Shown here: in pieces, positions 22,795 through 62,012 of the stretch | How positions within the stretch are numbered: position 1 is the stretch's first letter | Layout of the letters: each line of letters starts with the position of its first letter | The notes under the pieces: generated by a model | The model's database searches: none | What the model was told of the DNA's origin: nothing | The model's input: the letters and a program-made list of their open reading frames with translations, nothing else | NCBI GenBank assembly: GCA_964017125.1 | Contig: OZ024911.1 | Coordinates: forward strand, 43,401,339 to 43,465,338 | Length of the DNA stretch: 64,000 nucleotides | Direction of reading: 5' to 3' | From: Flabesymbios commensalis | Taxonomy: Eukaryota > Annelida > Polychaeta > Terebellida > Flabelligeridae | Program-made: the position numbers and the translations under genes

Positions 22795-23345
22795 ATATAT
22801 TGGCGGCCATCTTGGATTTATGTAAATTAATGTAAAATGATAGCTTCGGCTTTAGTTATTATCTTAGGGGTGATATAAATCTTATTAACTGAAATGTATA
22901 ATGATATCTCAAGGTTTCGAAAGAGTACACTAGCTGTCATGGTTTGAGGTAATGGCACAGGGCTGTATTGGCTCTATTGGTTGCTATGCAGACGAGGGTG
23001 AAAATGGAAGCGTTGCTTTGCCGATGGGGGTTACAATTGCAGCTTTATATCACCATTATCACATTACATGTTTAATTAGAGCTTACGATGGGCGCCAGAG
23101 GTCGAAATATGATGATATATGGGGGTTAAAACTATATATAGACTCTATTGGCGGCCATCTTTAATTTATGCAAATTAGGTTGCAACTGGGTAGCTCGATC
23201 TGGGGTCCTTCTTTTAATATTTTATATTACCATTAATAACTAAAATGTAAAATTAGAGCATAATATGCTGAAAATATGTCCTCTAGAGTATGTGATAAAA
23301 TATGAGGGGATATATATTTTTTGGCGGCCATCTTGGATTTATGCT
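22795..23345. repeat. Repeat with GGCGGCCATCTTGG units
   Basis: GGCGGCCATCTTGGATTTATG (or a close variant) occurs at about 22802, 23150 and 23323, each preceded by an ATATATTGG- or CTATTGG-like stretch and followed by ATGTAAATTA-like text. Related words occur inside CLN3 introns at about 29580, 30522, 44625, 49430, 49562 and 49810. Confidence 0.55.
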
Positions 23346-23950
23346 AAAAAGGGCAACATAAGGCCGCCTCAGCTTGTGTTCTTATCTTAAAAATTGCAGA
23401 AGATTATAAAGAACATATATGCCAAAGGAAACATTTGTACTAAAAAATGCAGGTTTTGCCATATTTTGAGGTCTTAGCAAGCCTACTACAGGGGCGGATC
23501 CATAGTGCGTGTAGGACTCATGGTCAATAAATAGAATATACACGTTTTAAATACTTATTATAGAGCCATAGGTATGGTAATATGTTTTTGAAGTGTAATT
23601 ATAACATTGATATATTAGGCATAGGCCTACTATATATTTCGGCAAACTGTTTATAAAAATCTTTGATTCGACATGTGACATTAACACGTGTTAATGTAGT
23701 GAAGTACAGCGCCTCGGAGCATCAGCAGGTGTTGCTGCTGTGCAGTAGCCACGCACTTTAGATGTCAGATTCTTATTATAAGACTTTGATGCAACCCTCT
23801 CATCGCAAAATGGAGTGCGCCCAACTGTATTATTGACAATTTCAGAATCAAGATGTAGAAGCTGATGTGCATCAGATAAATATAGGAGAATTAGTGAAGG
23901 ACCAGTTAAATGATTACAACAGTGTAATTATAACCAGGCCTGATGATGGT

Positions 23951-24042
23951 GATGTAATAGTTAATAAAAAAAAATCGAAGACGGATTGATGGGGCGTTAG
24001 GGGCTCACATCCCCTTTTTCGGCAAATTATTATAAAAAATGC
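23951..24042 (+). repeat. Inverted repeat pair, left arm
   Basis: Contains TCGAAGACGGATTGATGGGG, GTTAGGGGCTCACATCCCC and CAAATTATTATA. It is the reverse complement, at roughly 85%, of 25249-25343. The two arms bracket 1.2 kb of unassigned sequence; they could be the ends of one element or two opposed MITE copies. Confidence 0.7.
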
Positions 24043-25248
24043 TTTACATAACTAGAGTAGAGTACATCACCACTGTAGGCTACTATTGTCTGAGATTTGA
24101 TTCTGGAAAGATATGGGACTAATGCAACCAAGCGCCACAGAAAAAAAGTTTCCTAGAAGCTGGATGACGTACGTTCTCTCTTGTACCAGTTCTCTCCTCC
24201 TGCCCTACCAATGGTCACCAATGAAATGAAGTCACAGGGATAAACGATGTTTCTTTGGAGAGGTATATACACCAGAGAACAAATGCCTGTCATTGAAACA
24301 ATGATATAGGTAGATCATCTCTCAATGTATTAGCACATCATTGTAATAAAACAATCACGTGCTAAATATATTTGTTTAAATGCTCAAAGATGTCTTAATT
24401 TTCCTGAAATTGCCGTCTATAATAACAGATTGGCAAGAGAACATGCGTGCAACCATGATATCAACTATGTGTCCATCAGGCCTGTATATAATAATGACTG
24501 CTGTGGTAGAGGCTCAAAGACTCGCTACACTGCAAGTGTAGCCTACAACAAATTACCGTATATGATGTAGGGCCTACTAATGGTTGACTGCTATTATAAA
24601 GTTGTCATGAGTGTGATGTGACAGTGTGTCTATCCTGAAAGGTGCACATTGGCTATCACGTGTACATACTGTGGTGGTAGTATTTTGATTGGACGTATGA
24701 ATAAATAACATTCTAAATAGGTATGTAGGGCCTAAGTGTGACATCGAATAACTACTACAATTTTCTTCTTGTATAATAATTATGGTGGGTTGCATAAAAA
24801 TTATATATTTGACGTAGTATTGGGCTAACGTTACTCATTGTTTGAAAATGTAACTTTGAGACAAAAACTAGACTATAGAAGGCGTATATAATAATGCAGA
24901 GCGTTTAATTGTTTTTTTTGTGCAAGTAATATTTCGTACTTTAAGTTTAGATGCAAGAGCGGTTCCAGGATTTGTGGGTGACGTGGTTGATTTAGAGCTC
25001 TTTTTATGCCGTGATAACATCATTAATAAACAGTTGTGTAGACATATTTGGTGAAAAATATTTTTTATTTAATAATTACACATTTTTGTTTTATTATGGG
25101 GGCTTGAAAATGCTCCGAACAAAGTCATTACACTACAGATACAAGGCCGTGCCCTTTCCAATGTGGATCAGTAGGCCTATCCATTTGTACAGCTTTGTAC
25201 CAAATTTAGGGCTTTTATCACATTATGAACGATGTTATCCAATTTAAG
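24043..25248. other. Unassigned sequence between inverted arms
   Basis: No transposase-like frame. The last part (25005-25060) shares a direct repeat with 25330-25385: ATCA(T/C)TAATAAACA, then AGACATATTTGGTGAAAAA. Confidence 0.45.
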
Positions 25249-25343
25249 GCATTTATTATAATAATTTGTCGAAAAAGGGGATGTGAGCCCCTAACGCCCC
25301 ATGAATCCGCCTTCGATTTGTTTTAATAACTACTATTAACATC
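25249..25343 (-). repeat. Inverted repeat pair, right arm
   Basis: Partner of 23951-24042. It ends about 160 bp upstream of the first visible CLN3 exon. Confidence 0.7.
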
Positions 25344-25504
25344 ACTAATAAACATTTTTAGACATATTTGGTGAAAAAAAGTTTTGATTATTATTTATTA
25401 AATTTTTTTGAAAAAAATAAGGGGGGGGTGAAAAGCCCCGAGAAAAACCCTTACAACACAGCTGCAAGGTGGTTCCCTTTCATGTCATTTCTATTTATTT
25501 GCAG

Positions 25505-56432
<30,928 letters not shown>

Positions 56433-56533
56433 CTCAACATGTCATGTCAAATAAATAATCTAACACCACTATACTGTCTACATATCGGTTGCACTTTGTG
56501 AGAGGAACGGAACCTGTGGCAATAGGAAGGGGT

Positions 56534-56539
56534 AATAAA
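56534..56539 (+). terminator. CLN3: Candidate CLN3 polyadenylation signal
   Basis: AATAAA about 100 bases after the stop codon. Another AATAAA overlaps 56450-56455, very close to the stop. Neither can be confirmed without transcripts. Confidence 0.35.
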
Positions 56540-56814
56540 GAGGATGGCAAGAGATCTTGTATTATCACAAGGGTAAAATGGGAAAAATATTGGAAAAGTA
56601 TGATGTATTTGAAAAATTGGGAAAAAAGAAATTTGGAGAATGACAAGATTTTACAAATGGGAACTATAATGTGAGGGTGTGCTCCTCTTTTTAGGGAGAG
56701 AGTTGAGCTCTTGTAATAACACAGTGATGCCCGTCAATAAGCTGAAAAGCTGATTGAGTTTAAATCAAATCAAATCAAACCTGTGAGAGGAAACATTACC
56801 ATGAATGTGACATT

Positions 56815-56955
56815 GTAAACGGGTGTGTGTATGGCGGACTGGAGTGATTACCAGTCTGGTCATCGTGGTAACTCTTTGGCCACACTGGTTGCACTCAGGT
56901 CTCATGATGTCAGGGTTGGTAGTTCGATCCCCGGACTGGACAGTTTCAACACTGA
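56815..56955 (+). mobile_element. tRNA-like SINE candidate, different family
   Basis: CCAGTCTGGTCATCGTGG near 56851 and GTAGTTCGATCCCCGGACTG near 56919 resemble an A-box arm and a B-box arm; CCAGTC(T)GG can pair with CCGGACTGG like an acceptor stem. The spacing is too long for a working tRNA and the anticodon arm is not convincing, so I read it as a tRNA-derived SINE head. Confidence 0.5.
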
Positions 56956-57052
56956 ATTTGTTACATTTCGTATGTAGTAGCAACGCAGCCCCTTAAAATT
57001 AATTTGCAAACTAAAGGGTAACTGTGACCTTTCAAGTAACAGTAGAGATGTA

Positions 57053-57500
57053 CATTCGGTCTTCAGATTTCAGATATTGCATTTAGACTTCGGAACTTAA
57101 ACTTCGGATTTCACACTTTGGACAGACTTTGGGCAGATTTCAGACATAATACGGACATCAGACTTTGGATTTCGGGCGTTACACTTTGGACTTCGGTTTC
57201 AGACAACGGATTTTGTACTTCTGAAGGACTCCAAACTTTGTTTTCAGACTCGGATTTTGCACTTCAAACATACTTTGGACTTCAGACTTCGAACAGACGT
57301 CGGATTTTAGACTTTAGACATACTGCACATAGTTCTCGGACAAACTTTGGACATCAGACTATGGTCTTTCGAATTTCGGACAGACTTCGTTCATCAGACT
57401 TCGGATTGTGGACTTTAGACTTCGGATTTTGGAATTCGGACATACTTCGGACAGAAATCAGACGTCCGACTTCATACTCCTACTTCAGACTTTGGACTTC
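57053..57500. repeat. Low-complexity minisatellite (TTCGGACTTCAGAC-like)
   Basis: About 445 bp of degenerate ~10-12-bp units built from ACTTCGGAC, ACTTTGGAC and TTTCAGAC. It abuts the hAT-like end at 57505 and may be its external or internal neighbour. The 135-codon frame across it is an artefact. Confidence 0.85.
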
Positions 57501-57504
57501 ACAC

Positions 57505-57725
57505 CAGGGTTGGGGTCGATTATAATCATAATCGTCGATTACGATTTTTAATCGATTACATTGTAATCATAATCATAATCGTAATCATATTTTTTGAAAT
57601 CCTGTAATCATGATTATAATCGTAATCTAAAAATGGTATGACCTGTATTCGTAATCATAATCGTAATCGATATTCTAAAAGCACTGTAATCATGATTATA
57701 TTAAATTGTAATCATGATTTTTTTC
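57505..57725. mobile_element. hAT-like end with GTAATCATAATC repeats
   Basis: CAGGGTTGGGG followed by ~210 bp of (ATAATCGTAATC)n-type repeats with TCGATTAC words. This form of start is known from hAT family ends; the rest of the element is not visible. Confidence 0.6.
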
Positions 57726-57894
57726 GAGTATATATCACAATAAATAATATATCACTGGAAGCGATTTTTATAATTAAAACAAAATAATTCAACTATTTGG
57801 AACAGTTTGGTAAATTTCGCTTTAGGCCTATAATACTAGCATTTCAAATATGGATGTATATTGTTAATTCGTCACTTTATTGCACTAGACTGGG

Positions 57895-58085
57895 TATTGG
57901 TTTGATATGGGTACAACGTCGTAGACACTGGTCCGGCATTGGGCCAGCTTTGTATCGCGTCTCACGTTTGATACGTTTCCGGCTTTTAGGTGGCCCTCGC
58001 GATTCAGTTATTTTAAGTGGGGGGAGGGGGGGGGAGGGGGTCGCCAAGCATACTACACCTCCCCTCCCCCGCCTTCGCACCTATA
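57895..58085. repeat. GTTGG-family piece and G-rich tract
   Basis: TACAACGTCGTAGACACTGG and CGGCATTGGGCCAGC resemble the GTTGGGCC family. Then a G-rich run (58019-58040) and a C-rich stretch (58066-58072). Confidence 0.5.
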
Positions 58086-58144
58086 GTTGACTGATCGTGC
58101 ATGAATATTGTTTAAAAATCTAGCATCCATTGCATCCCAGCATC

Positions 58145-58290
58145 CAGATAAAATGTAAAAAAATGGTACAAGTCATTATTATCTCTGGTTATTAACTTTG
58201 GTTGACGGGAACAGGTTGAGACGACCTCTGCGAGGCCCGTCAACCATATTAGTGAATTAAAAATATATAATAAAATAACTAGTTGTATCA
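58145..58290 (+). repeat. Element end with GGTTGACGGG hairpin
   Basis: Stem GGTTGACGGG (58200-58209) / CCCGTCAACC (58236-58245), perfect 10 bp, with an inner AGGT...ACCT stem. Matches 15660-15830 on both sides of the hairpin, including CATATTAGTGAA after it. Confidence 0.65.
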
Positions 58291-58611
58291 TCGTGTGGTC
58301 ACTTGGATTAACCTTTTACGAGAGATTTTAACAATGTTTTTATATTTAAGTGAATACTTTCTTGTTTTGTCGTTCTCAGCCAATTGAAACTGTCCGGAGC
58401 AATAATAATATATATTATTGGGTATTTTTTAAAATTTATTTTGATGATTAAAGTTATGGCTACAGCTACAATTCAGTTTCAAAAATCCTATATGTATATT
58501 TTGCAATAACCTTCACCTGATGCTTAGCAGTGAAATGTCAATATATTATCACAATTTATATTGGAAGATCTATATCTAAATGCTAGCATAGGGGGGACAA
58601 TAATGGCATGT

Positions 58612-58984
58612 TTAAAGGGACTAGCCCAGGCTAAAATCATCAAAAAATCGGTGATTTTATTTTGACTTCTTAATATGACCATATGATGTAAACATGTCCA
58701 TAGACTAGAACTGCAAAGTGTTTTAATTTTTGTGCTGCGCATTCACCAGTTAGGCTAGATATAGAAACGAAATTCCTGATTTTTAATTATTGACAACCAT
58801 GTCAAAAATAGGAAATACGAGAATTTCGTCTCTATATCTAGCCTAACTGGCGAGTGCGCAGCAGAAAAATTTAAAAACTTTGCAGTTCTAGTCTATGGAC
58901 ATGTTTACATCATATGGTCATATTAAGAAGCCAAAATAAAATCATCGATTTTTTGATGATTTTAGCCTGGGCCAGTCCCTTTAA
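58612..58984. mobile_element. Palindromic TTAA MITE, copy C (best preserved)
   Basis: TTAA on both sides; ends AGGGACTAGCCCAGGCTAAA / AGCCTGGGCCAGTCCCT. Nearly the whole element is palindromic: arms pair through CATGTCCATAGACTAGAACTG, and an inner pair through TAGGCTAGATATAGA. Length 373 bp. Confidence 0.87.
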
Positions 58985-59035
58985 ATCGCCTTCAAAACAG
59001 TACATAACGTGCTGCACGACCTAGGAAACAAGGGT

Positions 59036-59110
59036 GCCCAGCCAATATTGGCCTATTGTTCGGCCAGGGACGCAGATGGGCCAATATCGGATCAGCATCT
59101 CGTGTTTTAA
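59036..59110. repeat. GTTGG-family MITE copy
   Basis: CCAATATTGGCCTATTG...GGGCCAATATCGGATCAGC...CTCGTGTTTTA follows the family order, diverged. Confidence 0.55.
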
Positions 59111-59534
59111 AGATTGTATAGATATTATATAATAGGTGGGACGCACCTCGCGATGATCAATTGTTTGTACAGCAATCGGGCGCGACGGCTAATTACAGCA
59201 GCTGCTGTTAGTGTTACCCACCCTATACACTATTGAACGACAAGGTTGATATTATATGTCAAGTTGTCAAAAAATGAGATTATATCTCCGATTTTCTTTG
59301 TTCGACTGTAAAAAATAATATAATATCAAATATACTTCCATACAAACTCGTAGACGTCTATAGATTCGATTTATAAGTAAAATCGCGCGGAATTGAATAT
59401 GTATTAGGTTTAGTAAGATCGTTTGTGGTACCGGTATTTAAAGGGTGGCCCAGTTAGCGAGACGCTATCAAAACAAGAAGGGCGACACCTGATTAACGTT
59501 GGTAGTAGTACAATAGCTAAAGTTGAACTGATAA
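59111..59534. other. Unassigned intergenic sequence
   Basis: No repeat, exon or RNA recognised. Confidence 0.4.
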
Positions 59535-61087
59535 TGTTGAACTTTAACTTTAACTTTAAAAGTTAAACTTCGCAGTCCTCCTCACGGAGTATCAGGCGAA
59601 GGGTTTGTGCTGAGCGGCCGACCAGACTAATCGCTCAGTTGGCTCTTGAAAGCTGCTATTGATCTGGATTCAATATAGCAGCTGGTGGAAGATGATTCCA
59701 ATCGGGTATGGTTTTGTACAAAAAAGAATTTTGTCCCAGCGTGGTGTTAGCTCTAATTAATTTGAATGATTTTTTATGTCCACCACGAGTTCTTTCATCT
59801 GCTGGGGTTAAAAGGTCACTAACAGGTACAGCAATTAATCCGTTTAAAATTTTGTACAGGCTTGTCAGCCTGAAGTTCTTTTTTCCAGTTTGTAAGTCAG
59901 TCCAGCCTAGATCTTTGATAAGAGCTGTTACACTTGATTTACGCTGGTAGTTGTTAGTTACGAAACGTGCAGCAGCTTTTTAAATTTTGTTTAATTTATC
60001 GATGTCACCTTGCCTGTATGGATCCAATACAGGACAAGAGTATTCCAAAAGTGACCGAACCATTGAAAAATATGCAATCTCTTTTAATTTTGAGGGACAT
60101 CCCTTTAAATTCCTCCTCAAGAAACCCAGTGTGGAATTAGCCTTACTCGCAATTTTAGAGATGTGATCCCCCCCATTCCAGGTTCTCACTGATGCTGACT
60201 CCCAAGTACGGTGAATTTGTTACTTGTCCGAGTGTGACCCCTTTGAGCTGGTAGTCTGATGCTATCTCTTTAGCCCGAGGTCTCTTCACTCGGAGGACAG
60301 AACATTTGGATGGGTTGAAATTCATCCCCCAAATGTCTGCCCAGCGCTCCAATTTTGTTAAGTCTTCCTGTAGTTTTTTTGCTCGTCCTTAGATTTTATG
60401 GGCCGATAAAGGAGGCAGTCGTCAGCAAAGAGTCGAACATCAGATGAGACCGAGGATGGGAGGTCATTAATATAGCATAGGAATAAAATCGGGCCAAGTA
60501 CTGTACCCTGTGGTACACCAGAACCTACATGAGCAGTGTCCGAAAAGCTACCATCTACTACTACTTTTTGTGTCCGAGTGGTGAGAAAATTTCGAATCCA
60601 AAGTAGTGTAGGTCCCCTAATTCCGTGGGCGGGGGCCCTAGGGTAGTGGTTAGCACCGTTGCCTTTCACGCCAGAGTCCGGGGTTCGGTTCCCGGTCTCG
60701 GCGGTTTGAAAGAAACAAAATTGTTTCTTCCCCATCCACGTGTGAAAGTTAGTATTGTGGGGAGCCTCCGTGACCGAGAGGTAGCGTGCTCGGCCTCAGA
60801 CCGCCAGGGCTCGAATTTCGAATCCTGTGTCTGGAGGACAGTGTCATCTCAATCATCTCACCATCCTCAGGAGGTTCTCCTGGCCCAGTTTAGCCTATAT
60901 GTGCACAAAGGTGGCCTAAAGCCCGATTCATTTCATTTCATTTCCCTAATTCCGTAATGATCAAGTTTGTGTAGTAAACGTTGGTGGGGAACTACATCGA
61001 AAGCCTTACTAAAATCGAAAACAATTAAATCAGTTTGAATTTTGTCCTCGTAATTTTGAACCAGATCTTCAGTGGTCAGTAGTAATT
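59535..61087 (-). mobile_element. Jockey/CR1-type LINE, decayed, interrupted by a SINE and a LINE
   Basis: Minus-strand ORF2 pieces, in order: DLIVFDFSKAFDVVPHQRLL (61030-60970), GSGVPQGTVLGPILFLCYIN and VRLFADDCLLYR (60540-60400; FADD in place of YADD), FNPSKCSVLRVKR (60320-60280), SYLGV-like and SKIASKANSTLGFLRRNLKG (60180-60100), then VTALIKDLGWTDLQTGKKNF...NSFLYKTIPDWNHLP, stopping near 59680. Frame changes and an in-frame stop (KI*KAAARF near 59977) show it is dead. It ends in (AACTTT)n-like repeats near 59535-59565. A SINE splits it at 60627-60943; the poly-A of the next LINE cuts off its 5' part at 61088. Confidence 0.85.
60627..60943 (+). mobile_element. Dimeric tRNA-derived SINE inserted in a LINE
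   Basis: A 317-bp copy with the 12-bp direct repeat CCCTAATTCCGT (60615-60626 and 60944-60955). B boxes at about 60682-60692 and 60808-60824. It lies within the LINE ORF2 between the motif-A region and the VPQG motif, so the exact insertion point is certain. Confidence 0.95.
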
Positions 61088-61379
61088 TTTTTTTTTTTTT
61101 TTTTTTTTGTATAAACATATTTTATTAAGCAATTGAAACATATACAATATAGTAATACGAGGTTTCGTTCGCTGAGTGGTGACATGATGACTGGTTTCGT
61201 GCAGGCTGCTGTAGTTGGTGCGGGGGTGGAGGGGGCGCAGTGCTCCGTCTTGTGATTAAAGTCAGTGTAGATCCATTTAAGTGGAAGTCAGGGCAAGAAA
61301 AAATGTACTGTGACAGTATGCAACAGTTATAACTGGTTCGCTGAAGACAATGTGGCGTTTAGAACTTAAATATGACAGC

Positions 61380-61862
61380 AGCGAGTCCATTAACTGAGCA
61401 TTGCGATAGGTTGCATACGCAGGTAGTAGACAAGATGCTGTCATATGAACAATGTTAAGTATAAGGTAAAGGTATATATCAAAAAACACTTGGAATACAC
61501 GCTGCTGGCATATACACAGCGCAGCGTAAAATATGATAACTTTTAGGGAGCAGCTCGGACATGAAATTACACTAGCATCATGGCCAGCGTCCCGGTGCTG
61601 CAGCAGGCTGCAGACTGAGGTGGTATCCATGCAAGAGCAACTCGAAAATAGTCAAATGTATGCCTGCATATCCACCACCCCGATGATTGCAGCACGCTGC
61701 AGACCCAGATACTAGACATGATGCTGTCATATGAACAACATAATATAAGATTGTAACGTACTAAAATGCAACTAGAAAATGAATATCCTTGCACCATGTC
61801 CAGCAACACCATGTTGCAGCGGGCTGCAGACCGAGATACCAGACATGCTGCTGTCTAAATAA
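61380..61862 (-). repeat. Imperfect tandem repeats in the LINE 3' UTR
   Basis: The CATGATGCTGTCATATGAACA word occurs near 61429 and 61716, shortened near 61847. GCAGCAGGCTGCAGACTGAG-like words occur near 61597, 61690 and 61817. Confidence 0.65.
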
Positions 61863-62012
61863 TAAGAAAATATTATAAGCACAGCAAGACAATGGATTGT
61901 CATTACCAAATAAATTGTTAGTGCATTTGTTGCACAACAGAATGTTTAATTATGTTACATCGGTGTGAATACAGCATGGCGAGGCAGAAAACTGAAAAAC
62001 ATTTATACAGTG

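Noticed and set aside
56815-56955. Functional tRNA gene
   Set aside because: A- and B-box-like words exist, but spacing and anticodon arm do not fit; treated as a SINE head.
57118-57525. 135-codon frame rich in W, R, D and F
   Set aside because: It is the translation of a degenerate short-unit minisatellite and shows no domain.
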